Assembly (NCBI GenBank): GCA_028290765.1
Contig: JAQGJF010000409.1
Location: 1 to 7,086 of the forward strand
Direction of reading: 5' to 3'
Source: Tardiphaga sp.
GTDB lineage: Bacteria; Pseudomonadota; Alphaproteobacteria; Rhizobiales; Xanthobacteraceae
DNA: 7,086 nt
Part shown: in pieces, positions 1-7,019 of the stretch
How the letters are laid out: the number at the start of each line of letters is the position of its first letter
Numbering within the stretch: the stretch's first letter is position 1
Position numbers and translations under genes: made by a program
The notes under the pieces: generated by a model
What the model was told of the DNA's origin: nothing
What the model saw: only the letters and a program-made list of their open reading frames with translations
Database searches by the model: none

Positions 1-1
1 G

Positions 2-706
2 CATGTCACGCGCGTGACGACGTTGGGAGAACTGACTGCTTCAATCTCCCATGAAGTGAGCCAACCACTCGCCGCCGTCGTCAATGCCGCGGCGGCATGC
101 CTGCGCTGGCTCGACGGCGGCACCCCCAACCTGGATGAAGCGCGCAGCGCTGTGGATTGGATCATCAAGGAAAGCCATCGGGCGGGCGAGGTGATCCGGC
201 GTGTTCGGGCGCTCGCAAACAAGACCGACCTGGAGAAGGTCCCGCTCGACATCAACGATGCGGTCAAGGAGGCCATCGCCCTGATGCAGCGCGAAATGGA
301 CAGCCACCAGGTGTTGTTGCGAACAGATTTGGCACCCGGTCTACCCATGATCCTGGGTGATCGAGTGCAACTGCAGCAGGTGATCATCAACCTGGTGATG
401 AATGGCATTGAAGCGATGCAATCGGTCTCGGACCGACCGCGCGAACTGGTGCTGCGATCGCAGCAGGACGAAACCCATCGCGTGCTGGTCACTGTGGCGG
501 ACTCCGGTGTCGGAATCTCCACGGAGAACGCCGACCGGCTTTTCAACGCCTTCTTCACCACCAAATCCAGCGGTATGGGCATGGGGCTCTCGATCTGCCG
601 TTCGATCGTGGAAGCCCACGGTGGCCGACTGTGGACGACGGCAAACCCATCCCATGGTGCCACGTTTCAGTTCACCCTGCCGGTGATTGCAGGCACCGCA
701 TCCTGA
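2..706 (+). CDS. Sensor histidine kinase, C-terminal catalytic region (5' end outside window) (HK1)
   Basis: This is the kinase core of a two-component sensor, which autophosphorylates on histidine and passes the phosphate to a response regulator. The frame is open from base 2 ([11 protein letters not shown]), so the GTG at 14 is probably internal and the true start and sensor domain lie upstream of the window. Counting from the GTG, the H-box is [10 protein letters not shown] with the phospho-acceptor His at residue 13 (bases 50-52). The N-box is [11 protein letters not shown] (about 125-135), the G1 box DSGVGIS (163-169), the F-box LFNAFFTTK and the G2 box [11 protein letters not shown]. 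The frame ends naturally after FQFTLP. No membrane segment is visible in this part, and the family often carries PAS sensor domains upstream. No response regulator follows; the next gene is a broken one on the opposite strand. The same protein region recurs inverted at 5183-5854. The family is clear, the specific role unknown. Confidence 0.93.
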   Translation, partial: HVTRVTTLGELTASISHEVSQPLAAVVNAAAACLRWLDGGTPNLDEARSAVDWIIKESHRAGEVIRRVRALANKTDLEKVPLDINDAVKEAIALMQREMDSHQVLLRTDLAPGLPMILGDRVQLQQVIINLVMNGIEAMQSVSDRPRELVLRSQQDETHRVLVTVADSGVGISTENADRLFNAFFTTKSSGMGMGLSICRSIVEAHGGRLWTTANPSHGATFQFTLPVIAGTAS

Positions 707-776
707 GGTTGCACCCCGCGAGGCGTCCAAAGAGCGGGCGCCCTCCGGCTCATCGCGCCACTCGCCTGGCTTCAAT

Positions 777-1040
777 TCAATGGGGGACCGCCGCCAGCCC
801 GGCTTGCGCGATTTGCGCGTCGTGCTCCGGCGCGTCGAAGCACGCCCTCATGGCGCCAATGACCTCGCCATGGACGACGATCGGAAGGCGGCCTTGTATC
901 TCGGTGTAGCCCTACGCCGCAACGGCTGCAACGCGACCGTGGTTGATCGCGTCCCCGCGCGCCTGACTCGGTTTCTTGACCAGCGCAGCCGTTCGGGCCT
1001 TGCCAAACGCAAGCTCCACGAGGTGGACTGGAATCAAGCA
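777..1040 (-). pseudogene. GlcG/HbpS-like (DUF336) gene remnant with internal stop
   Basis: Read on the - strand, this stretch encodes a GlcG/HbpS-type domain, a small family linked to haem binding or carried beside oxidation operons. The first part contains ELAFGKARTAA and KKPSQARGDAINHGR, matching the family's GKARTAA helix. The frame then hits TAG at 912-914. In the same frame beyond the stop it continues with GYTEIQGRLPIVVHGEVIGAM and HDAQIAQAGLAAV, the family's C-terminal strand and helix, ending at TGA 777-779. Matching residues on both sides of the stop, with no frame change, point to a nonsense mutation in a former gene. The N-terminal 50-60 residues of a normal member (about 140 residues) are not recognisable. 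The frame stays open to a GTG at 1274, but residues encoded by 1041-1274 match nothing I know, and I see no gene in 1041-1287. The family call comes from motif memory, not a search. Confidence 0.62.
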
Positions 1041-1287
1041 AGATTGACCAAACATCGGCAAAATCGGTGCAGAGATCGATGTGGTCCCGTCTGTCTCGAT
1101 CTCATCTCTCGCGACAGAATGGAGACCAACTAAATTGGGTTTAAGGAATTCACATCGAGTTGAGGCGGTATCCGTATTTGCAGACCTCAACACCGTGGCG
1201 CGCAAACCAATGTCCTTCAGTGGGGCGATACCCGAGCCCCCGAGGACCTCCGTCGAGGGAAGCCCAACTGCCACTACTCCTTCAACT

Positions 1288-2649
1288 CTAAAGCAAAGCA
1301 GGACATGCTATCTCGGCAACGCACCCAGACCCCGGAATGATCGTGAATCGAAAGCCATGCAACTTCACAATCGCGGTTACCAGGTTCAGACCGAGACCAA
1401 AGCCTGCTGTGTGTCTCATTTTATCCGAACGGTAGAACCGCCTCAAGACGGCGTCGCGCTCATGTTCGCTTATACCGGAACCAGTATCCCTGACGCGCAC
1501 GATGTTTTCGCCGTTCCCACCGAATACTCCGATTTCGACCTGCCCGCCGGTAGGCGTAAATTTGACGGCGTTGTCGACGAGATTGGCGACCGCCTCGATC
1601 AACAGGTCCCGGTCACCATGCACGCATAGTTCATGCGGCGAGTGGATCAAGAGATCAATACCTTTGTCTTCCGCGATCGGTTCGTACATGTCGCCCACTT
1701 CGCGCACGAGATCCGTCAGCGCAACTTTGCCAAAGCCGACCAATCGCTGGCTGTTCTCGATTTCCGCAAGCCGCAAAATTGCGGCGATGACCGATAGCGA
1801 TTGATCTATTCCCTCTATCGCCTTGTCTGCAGTCATCTGCAACTGCTCCAGCGTCCTGGCGTTGGTGCGACCTCGCTCGAGCATCAGCCGCACACGCGCG
1901 AGCGGTGTACGTAGATCGTGAGCGATATTATTGCCCGCGCCTGCAAGTGAATGGATGAGGGACTCCATCTCGTCGAGCATGCCGTTGACTATCGCCGCAA
2001 GTTTGGAGAACGGATCATCCGCTTTTCGATGCGGAAGCCGTTCACGCAGGTCTCCAGCGACAATGCGCTGAACCCGCTCATTAACTTCTACTATGCGCTT
2101 CCGGGCCCGGGTTCTCAACGCTGCAGCGACCGCAATACCAAGAGGCACAATGGGAGCCAGACTAACTGCGAGCGCCCGGCCAACGACACGTGCAAACTCG
2201 CCGACTTCCTCGACATTTCTTCCCATCACCAGCACGTCGCCGTTCGGCAGGGTGCGCGCGATCAGGCGAGCCGACTGCTGCTCTCTACCTCTTTCGTCTG
2301 TCCGGGCGACCACAGCGCTCTGTACAGCATTGTCGATTTTGAGATCGGGTGGCAGACCTTCCAGGTTACCCGCGATCCTGCGGTCGTTTGAGTCAAACAG
2401 TCCCGCCAGCCGCACGCGAGCCGGATCCTGCTTCAGGTGTTCATTGATCGCGTCCAACCTCCGAGCCGGCGTTAAGTCCGCCAACACGCCGATTTGCGCC
2501 GAGATCAAACGGTCCGACCGCGACGTCAGCTCATTTTTCATCTTCAGGTAGAGGAACCCAAGCAATGCAACTATAAACGCGGCAAATATGCCCGCTACCA
2601 GCAAGCTCCACCGCAGCGTCGTCGAGCGCGTGAACTCCGGCAGTTGCAT
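1288..2649 (-). CDS. Membrane sensor histidine kinase with HAMP domain
   Basis: This is a complete 453-residue kinase of the EnvZ/QseC/CusS-like class, which senses a signal outside the membrane and autophosphorylates. The order is: cytoplasmic start, membrane helix 1 (about 14-35), a periplasmic sensor of about 120 residues, membrane helix 2 (about 154-178), HAMP linker (about 179-232), H-box NNIAHDLRTPLARVR with His244, N-box EAVANLVDNAVKFTP with Asn360, G1 box RDTGSGIS, F-box RRFYR and G2 box GFGLGLNLV. All catalytic boxes are present. The frame opens further upstream to 2778, but that part is antisense to the AraC gene; the ATG at 2649 follows GGGGGA at a 7-base spacing and places helix 1 normally. 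It starts 19 bp after the AraC-family stop, so the two are probably co-transcribed. A kinase of this class normally sits next to an OmpR-type regulator; none is present here. The signal is unknown. Confidence 0.93.
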   Translation of the reverse strand: MQLPEFTRSTTLRWSLLVAGIFAAFIVALLGFLYLKMKNELTSRSDRLISAQIGVLADLTPARRLDAINEHLKQDPARVRLAGLFDSNDRRIAGNLEGLPPDLKIDNAVQSAVVARTDERGREQQSARLIARTLPNGDVLVMGRNVEEVGEFARVVGRALAVSLAPIVPLGIAVAAALRTRARKRIVEVNERVQRIVAGDLRERLPHRKADDPFSKLAAIVNGMLDEMESLIHSLAGAGNNIAHDLRTPLARVRLMLERGRTNARTLEQLQMTADKAIEGIDQSLSVIAAILRLAEIENSQRLVGFGKVALTDLVREVGDMYEPIAEDKGIDLLIHSPHELCVHGDRDLLIEAVANLVDNAVKFTPTGGQVEIGVFGGNGENIVRVRDTGSGISEHERDAVLRRFYRSDKMRHTAGFGLGLNLVTAIVKLHGFRFTIIPGSGCVAEIACPALL

Positions 2650-2656
2650 AGAATTA

Positions 2657-2662
2657 TCCCCC
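2657..2662 (-). promoter_or_regulatory. Ribosome binding site of the HAMP kinase
   Basis: GGGGGA on the - strand stands 7 bases before the ATG at 2649. It lies inside the 19-bp gap after the AraC-family stop codon and decides for this start over the longer open frame. Confidence 0.6.
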
Positions 2663-2668
2663 AAAGGA

Positions 2669-3727
2669 CTACAGAGGCGCCATGCTTTTCTGCTGGTCGC
2701 GAGGAATACTTGCGAGGTTTCGACGGCATGCGGTCGGGGTCTGACCGGTTGCCTTGCGAAACGCCGTGGTGAACGCACTTGTCTCGCGGAAGCCTAACGC
2801 TAATCCGATTTCCGTCACCGACGTCGCCGATTCCACCAGCAATGTCCTGGCGCGTTCCATGCGACGTTTGCTGTGGTATCGATGCGGAGGCGTGCCGAAC
2901 GATTGCCTGAAGACACGACAAAAATAGAATGGACTGAGGCCAACCAGCCCCGCCAGAGTGGCGAGAGATATATGCTCGGCGAGATGTTCTTCAATGTAGG
3001 AGGTGATCACGCGCTGCTGCCAGACGGCGAGGCCGCCCCGCATCGGAGCTTCGATACGCGGCGGCTCGGCACTGAGCCGAATAAGTTCGTGCGCCAGTAC
3101 GATGCCGAGGGCTTCGAGATAAGGGCTGCTATCGGCACCGGCACGCTCGATTAATTTCTTCAGCTTGAGCGCCGTGTCCGACAGTGTCGGATCTTCGAAG
3201 AAAAGCCGTGCCGCCAGAGCCGTAGGCACGACATTTGTCTCATGATGCGTCGGCATCCTGGCGGGATCAAAATAGAAGTATAGAACGCGCGTCAGAACGC
3301 GCGTTCCCTGCCATTCGTCGCGATACACATGACCGGCTGGCACGAAAGTAAGTTTTCGCCTCACGTCTCGCAGCTTCGACCGTGGCAGACCATCGACAAC
3401 CGTCTCCCCGTCGCTTCGTAACCCCTGTTCATATACCGCAAGCAGGTGAAGTGGGGCACGAAAGCGAAATTCCATCCTTTCGGGTCTGGTGGCTTGCACG
3501 ATCTCGGCCGCCATGCTGTCCCATGCCACGGCGTGACGCCTCACAATATCCGGCGGAAAAACCTCCACGGCATGTTTGCTCGCATTGACCATCGATCGAT
3601 GGGCACTCGAATGAGCTTGCAGTTCGGCGTGCTCGCCGGCCCCTTCCGAAGCGTTGAGCGCTTTGCGGGTATCCCGGCCGAACGGACCATGAGATGGAAT
3701 GTTTGAACACCGAGGGTTCGCGAGCAT
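2669..3727 (-). CDS. AraC-family transcriptional regulator
   Basis: This is a 352-residue DNA-binding regulator. The C-terminal AraC/XylS double helix-turn-helix spans about residues 236-337. The first helix-turn-helix is around ISLATLAGLVGLSPFYFCRVF, and the second around SVTEIGLALGFRETSAFTTAFRKATGQTP, with the family's typical GF...S.F...F+...G.TP pattern. The N-terminal two thirds, including VPAGHVYRDEW, look like the variable effector or dimerisation part of the family. The frame could start at GTG 3736, but ATG 3727 has AGAGGTGG five bases upstream, so I chose the ATG. An ATG at 3592 is possible, with a poorer ribosome site. The downstream kinase begins 19 bp after this stop, which suggests one transcript and a shared pathway. 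The regulator has no receiver domain, so how, or whether, the kinase acts on it is unclear. The family is certain; the target genes are unknown. Confidence 0.93.
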   Translation of the reverse strand: MLANPRCSNIPSHGPFGRDTRKALNASEGAGEHAELQAHSSAHRSMVNASKHAVEVFPPDIVRRHAVAWDSMAAEIVQATRPERMEFRFRAPLHLLAVYEQGLRSDGETVVDGLPRSKLRDVRRKLTFVPAGHVYRDEWQGTRVLTRVLYFYFDPARMPTHHETNVVPTALAARLFFEDPTLSDTALKLKKLIERAGADSSPYLEALGIVLAHELIRLSAEPPRIEAPMRGGLAVWQQRVITSYIEEHLAEHISLATLAGLVGLSPFYFCRVFRQSFGTPPHRYHSKRRMERARTLLVESATSVTEIGLALGFRETSAFTTAFRKATGQTPTACRRNLASIPRDQQKSMAPL

Positions 3728-4030
3728 GAGTTCCACCTCTAGGACTTGGGTCGATCAGCCTACATTTCACTGAATGCCTATCTCACCAGCCTAGTTCGCC
3801 CGGGTCGAATTACTCCATTGCTACCGAGCTTAGTTTGACTACCGAAATCGTTGAGACCCACTATACCTCGGTTTAATCGTGCGACGGGCGGTTTGGGCAA
3901 CCGGCCCACGCTTGACCAACGCACAGGCTGCCTGATCTGGCCAAGTGGTCGCAGCTGTGTTTGCTGATCTAAACCACCGTTAGCGCGGTACAAACGCGAA
4001 ATGTGCGTTAGCTGACCACGCTGGGGGACT
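3728..4030. other. Intergenic spacer upstream of the AraC-family gene
   Basis: This 303-bp spacer separates the receiver-only regulator from the AraC-family gene, all on the - strand. It must hold the promoter of the AraC/kinase pair unless transcription reads through. I found no convincing -35/-10 pair and no clear hairpin followed by a T-run. A 91-codon open frame on the - strand (3778-4053) overlaps the end of the receiver gene, has no ribosome site and shows no recognisable motif, so I do not call it. Confidence 0.5.
3733..3740 (-). promoter_or_regulatory. Ribosome binding site of the AraC-family gene
   Basis: AGAGGTGG on the - strand, five bases before the ATG at 3727. It overlaps the alternative GTG at 3736, which makes that upstream GTG an unlikely start. 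Confidence 0.6.
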
Positions 4031-4444
4031 CTAGTCGGAGACGCCGCCGTCATGCTTATTCAGCGCAACTTGGAGACCCTGGACAAGGCTGTCTCCATGG
4101 AAGGGCTTGGTCAGGTAACAAATCGCCCCAGCCTTGAGGGCCTGCGCACGAACCCGCTCATCAGGGAAAGCCGTGAAGAATATGAAAGGCACCCGGTAAC
4201 CTTGGGTAATCAAACTGGCTTGCAACTCGACGCCGCTCAGGCCGGGCATCTGGACATCCGCGATCACACACGAGAAGTCATCGAGGCGGTTCGACCGCAA
4301 GAACTCTTCGGCGGATGCGAACGTATAGACGACACAACCTAGCGATCGCACAAGGCTATCCGTCGTCGCGCGCACGGATGCATCATCGTCAATGATTGCA
4401 ACTACCGGTAATTTTGACAAACTACTCTTCCTTGACGGCAACAC
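4031..4444 (-). CDS. Receiver-only response regulator (CheY-like, no output domain)
   Basis: This protein of up to 137 residues is a single receiver domain. Visible are the acidic cluster IIDDDAS (about 17-23), the phospho-acceptor Asp63 in VIADVQMPGLSG, the switch Thr91 in FFTAF and the conserved Lys113 in YLTKPF. It ends shortly after the last helix, so it has no DNA-binding or enzyme part. Such proteins act by protein contact, as phosphate sinks or as relay intermediates. It follows the FixJ-type regulator on the same strand after 82 bp with no terminator seen, so an operon is plausible. The start is uncertain: GTG 4444 gives the longest frame, while TTG 4420 has AGGAAG six bases upstream and still keeps the whole receiver fold. 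It probably belonged to the phosphorelay of the upstream kinase, but that is inference. Confidence 0.85.
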   Translation of the reverse strand: MLPSRKSSLSKLPVVAIIDDDASVRATTDSLVRSLGCVVYTFASAEEFLRSNRLDDFSCVIADVQMPGLSGVELQASLITQGYRVPFIFFTAFPDERVRAQALKAGAICYLTKPFHGDSLVQGLQVALNKHDGGVSD

Positions 4445-4526
4445 AGAGATCCCATGGACTCACCGTCGCCCCGACTGCAGATAGCATCACGTACAGGGAT
4501 TGGAAACGGATACCTGAGTATAGGCT

Positions 4527-5186
4527 CTAGTGGCTCGGGCGACGAATTCCGAGCAGGTCGGCCGTCGCTACTAAGTCAATCACCGACCGCGCCTTCATTT
4601 TTCGCATCATATGGCCACGATGGACCTTCACTGTGATCTCAGTGATGCCCAATTTTGCCGCGATCTGCTTGTTCATCTGTCCGGCAACGACCAGTGCCAA
4701 TACCTCCCGCTCGCGTGACGTCAGGGAGTCGAACAGGATTCGCAGTTCCGAAACGCCCTTTTCGCTTTCGCGTCTTTTTTGATCGCGCTCGATCGCCCTG
4801 GTCACGGCATCCAGGATATCCTGGTCCCGGAACGGTTTCGTCAGAAAGTCGATGGCTCCAGCTTTCATCGCCCTGACCGACATCGGAATGTCTCCGTGGC
4901 CAGTCATGAAGATGATCGGGATGCGAATATCCGCCTCGGCTAATTTGGCCTGAAAGTCGAGGCCGCTGACCCCCGGCAGCCGGATATCGAGGACCAGGCA
5001 GCTTGCAACATCCGGCATCTTGATCTGCGCAAACTCCTGGGCCGAACCGAACAGTTCGACCCGCAAGCCCATCGATCGGAGCAGACTGCTGAGGGTCGTG
5101 CGCATCGCCACATCGTCATCGATGACGAAGACGATCGGTTGCGCTGCACTTGCAGGGTTGTCGCGCGATTTTGAGTCTCCGGTCAC
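4527..5186 (-). CDS. FixJ/NarL-type response regulator
   Basis: This 219-residue regulator has an N-terminal receiver and a C-terminal LuxR-type helix-turn-helix. The receiver shows VFVIDDD, the phospho-acceptor Asp67 in LVLDIRLPGVSG, FMTGHGDI and Lys117 in FLTKPF. The output domain (about 151-215) shows LTSREREVLALVVAG, NKQIAAKLGITEITVKVHR and a closing MRKMKARSVIDLV, as in FixJ. The length is normal for the family. I start it at GTG 5186, whose GTGA overlaps the TGA (5183-5185) that would end the upstream kinase in its proper frame; AGAGGA lies six bases before. Because of a one-base slip in the kinase, the frame of this gene is also open upstream to ATG 5891, giving a possible 454-residue kinase-regulator fusion. 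All key residues are present, so the regulator alone should be functional. Its target genes are unknown. Confidence 0.9.
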   Translation of the reverse strand: MTGDSKSRDNPASAAQPIVFVIDDDVAMRTTLSSLLRSMGLRVELFGSAQEFAQIKMPDVASCLVLDIRLPGVSGLDFQAKLAEADIRIPIIFMTGHGDIPMSVRAMKAGAIDFLTKPFRDQDILDAVTRAIERDQKRRESEKGVSELRILFDSLTSREREVLALVVAGQMNKQIAAKLGITEITVKVHRGHMMRKMKARSVIDLVATADLLGIRRPSH

Positions 5187-5854
5187 AGTTTGTCCTCTTG
5201 CTGCAATGGCAACGTGAACTGAAACCTCGCACCCGGCCCCCTCATTGTTGGCGGCCGACATCCGTCCCCCGTGAGCCTCAAGGATCGAACGGCAGATCGA
5301 TAGTCCCATACCCATACCACCGGATTTGGTGGTAAAGAAGGCGTTGAACAACCGGTCGGTGTCCTCGGCAGAGACCCCGACGCCGGAATCCGTTACAGTG
5401 ACCACGACCTGGCGAGTTTGGTTCTGGTGCGATCCGATCGTCAGTTCGCGCGGTCGGTCCGTGACCGATTGCATTGCTTCAACGCCATTCATCACCAGGT
5501 TGATAATGAGCTGCTGCAGCTGGACCCGATCAGCCAGGATCGTAAGCAACGCGGGCGCCACCTCCAACCGCAACGACACCCGGTAGCTCATGATCTCACG
5601 CTGCACCAGCGCGATAGCCTCCCTGATGATGTCATTGACGTCGAGCGGCACCTTCTCAATTTCGGTCTTGTTCGCAAGCGACCGCACGCGACGGATCACC
5701 TCGCTTGCCCGATTGCCTTTGTTGACGATCCAGTCCACAGCGGAGCGCGCCTCGTCGAGGTTGGGGATATTGCCGTCGAGCCAGCGCCGGCAGGCCGCTG
5801 CGGCATTGACGACAGCGCCGAGGGGCTGATTCACTTCGTGGGCGATGGAAGCGG
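5183..5854 (-). pseudogene. Histidine kinase remnant, 5'-truncated and frameshifted near its end (HK2)
   Basis: This is the catalytic region of a kinase closely related to HK1. Numbered from ATG 5891, the H-box is SIAHEVNQPL with His18, the N-box INLVMNGVEAM (130-140), the G1 box DSGVGVS, the F-box LFNAFFTTK and the G2 box [11 protein letters not shown]. Two defects are visible. First, similarity to HK1 stops just before the H-box: the preceding 12 or so codons (MWRPEPGCARAT) are antisense to an aquaporin gene, so the sensor part and the start of the first helix are lost. ATG 5891 has no well-placed ribosome site. Second, a run of five G (- strand; 5237-5241) appears one base too long: skipping one G restores the family ending PGARFQFTLP and a TGA at 5183-5185. 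As written, the frame runs on into the FixJ-type regulator. A rearrangement, an assembly join or a sequencing error could each explain part of this. Confidence 0.75.
5193..5198 (-). promoter_or_regulatory. Ribosome binding site of the FixJ-type regulator
   Basis: AGAGGA on the - strand, six bases before GTG 5186. It supports independent translation of the regulator despite the open frame running through from the kinase. Confidence 0.6.
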
Positions 5855-5863
5855 ACGTCGCTC

Positions 5864-6244
5864 GCGCACAACCTGGCTCTGGGCGCCACATCTCTTACGA
5901 TCACGCCCGTAGCCGGCTTCGTAATCGAGGCCGTGGTCGCGTTTTTCCTGGTCACGGTGGTACTCAGCACAGCGGTTGCGGGCCGCGCCGAAAGCCTCGC
6001 TCCGCTGGCAATCGGCATGACTTTGACCCTCAACATCGTCATCGGCGGGACGCTCACCGGCGCCGCCTTCAACCCGGCGCGGGCGCTTGGCCCGATGGTC
6101 GCGACCGCCAATTTTAGCGATGCTTGGCTGTACCTGACAGCTCCGATCGTCGGCGCCATCGTCGCGGCCATTCTGCATTCGGGTCTCGCCCGACTCGCCC
6201 ATGAAGGAATGGCAGTCGAGCCACATCGGGCCTCCGCCGAATGA
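5864..6244 (+). pseudogene. Aquaporin/MIP-family channel, C-terminal half only
   Basis: This is the second half of a membrane channel for water, glycerol or other small neutral solutes. From about 5867 it reads HNLALGATSLTITPVAG, followed by a membrane helix (FVIEAVVAFFLVTVVLSTAV), another around LAPLAIGMTLTLNIVIGG, the second NPA half-helix in GAAFNPARALGP, and a last helix around YLTAPIVGAIVAAIL. It ends at TGA 6242-6244. A normal member has six helices and two NPA motifs in about 230-250 residues; here the first three helices and the first NPA are missing. Upstream the frame is open only to a stop at 5807-5809, offers no start before GTG 5933, and lies antisense to the kinase core. The remnant therefore begins at the same junction that truncates HK2. 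It is very unlikely to form a channel. Family call firm, exact left edge good to about 15 bases. Confidence 0.85.
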
Positions 6245-6324
6245 ATCCCATTGGGAGGCCAGTGCTTCAAGGTCAGAGACAATAGCGGCGCTGCTGTTCG
6301 GTAACAAATAGGGTGGGCGCGAAA

Positions 6325-6519
6325 ATGAAGTCAATCGTCCGCAGCGTAATTGCTTTTACAGTAGGTGATAGCGGTCACCCTCTTTTCGGTAAAGCTGATG
6401 CGGGTATCTTCCTCGCGTACAACGGCACTCTGGTTGCCACAACAAAGACGCCCAAGGTGCAAAAAAACGAGAAATTTCGAGCCTTCAAGGTAGCCAGCGA
6501 AATGGCGTTGCGCCGCTAG
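6325..6519 (+). CDS. Possible small hypothetical protein
   Basis: A 64-codon frame starts at ATG 6325, with GGGTGG eight bases upstream; a GTG at 6313 in the same frame is less likely. The product begins MKSIVRSVIAFTVGD and ends in a basic stretch (KVASEMALRR). I recognise no family, signal peptide or membrane helix. The opposite strand is also open over the same stretch, which weakens the coding case. It is the only start with a reasonable ribosome site between the aquaporin remnant and the LysR-type gene. Confidence 0.25.
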   Translation: MKSIVRSVIAFTVGDSGHPLFGKADAGIFLAYNGTLVATTKTPKVQKNEKFRAFKVASEMALRR

Positions 6520-7019
6520 GTCAGGCCCCACACATTCGCGTTAGCGCGCTTCGGACCTCTGGCGGCAATCCATCAATATTCTGAGATTCCATATGTCATC
6601 TTCGAACGAGTATGCACGGGCATGTGGCTTCGTTGGCGGCTTTTAAGACCGACAATGCAAAAGCTTCCCAGTGGGACGGCGGCACACGCGTGTAGGCCAC
6701 CAGGAGGGTAGCCATTTGGGATTTTAGATCTCCAGGCCCTAAGGGCACGGGCGGCTCAGAGGACTGGCTTCCGAGCGCAACCTTTCGGGGTTCGAGGTCT
6801 GGATCGGAATTGGCGGCAAAACCTACCCAGGCATCCATCATGCCGGGCCGTCAGCCCCAATTCCCGCAGCTGGAAATGATGATTGCGAAACGCGCAAACA
6901 AATGTTGGAGTGCCGGTTGAAATCGACCGAAGGCCTCGCCCGGGATGCCGAAGCTGGCAGCAAGGGCTGATCGGCGAGTGCTCGACGTTTCGTCGCAAGG
7001 GCGATACGGAGGCGCCAAA
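6520..7019. other. Stretch without a defensible gene
   Basis: About 500 bp lie between the small ORF and the LysR-type gene. An 81-codon frame on the - strand (6596-6841, starting MMDAWVGFAANSD) and an overlapping 80-codon frame (6756-6998) have no ribosome site and no known motif. The part near 6920-7007 should hold the promoter of the LysR-type gene, but no clear promoter boxes were found. I see no terminator and no repeat. Confidence 0.4.
7008..7012 (+). promoter_or_regulatory. Ribosome binding site of the LysR-type gene
   Basis: GGAGG stands seven bases before ATG 7020, close to the ideal sequence and spacing. It fixes the start of the partial gene that follows. Confidence 0.65.

Noticed and set aside
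695..760. Possible degraded intergenic repeat beginning CATCCTGAGG after HK1
   Set aside because: It recalls CCTGAGG-type palindromic repeats of Bradyrhizobium relatives, but the second half does not pair well and no second copy occurs in the window.
687..1133. A 148-codon open frame on the + strand
   Set aside because: It starts inside HK1 in another frame, has no ribosome site, and lies antisense to the better supported GlcG/HbpS-like remnant.
1081..1629. A 182-codon open frame on the + strand
   Set aside because: More than half of it is antisense to the C-terminal domain of the intact HAMP kinase. It has no motif and no ribosome site.
3975..4030. Possible terminator after the receiver-only gene
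   Set aside because: Only short GC-rich self-complementary patches are present, with no stable stem followed by a T-run on the - strand.
3778..4053. A 91-codon open frame on the - strand
   Set aside because: It overlaps the end of the receiver-only gene in another frame, has no ribosome site and no recognisable motif.
5418..5912. A 164-codon open frame on the + strand
   Set aside because: It is the antisense shadow of the HK2 kinase core, and the similar antisense frame exists opposite HK1.
6596..6841. An 81-codon open frame on the - strand starting MMDAWVGFAANSD
   Set aside because: It has no ribosome site, no known family features, and competes with other open frames over the same bases.
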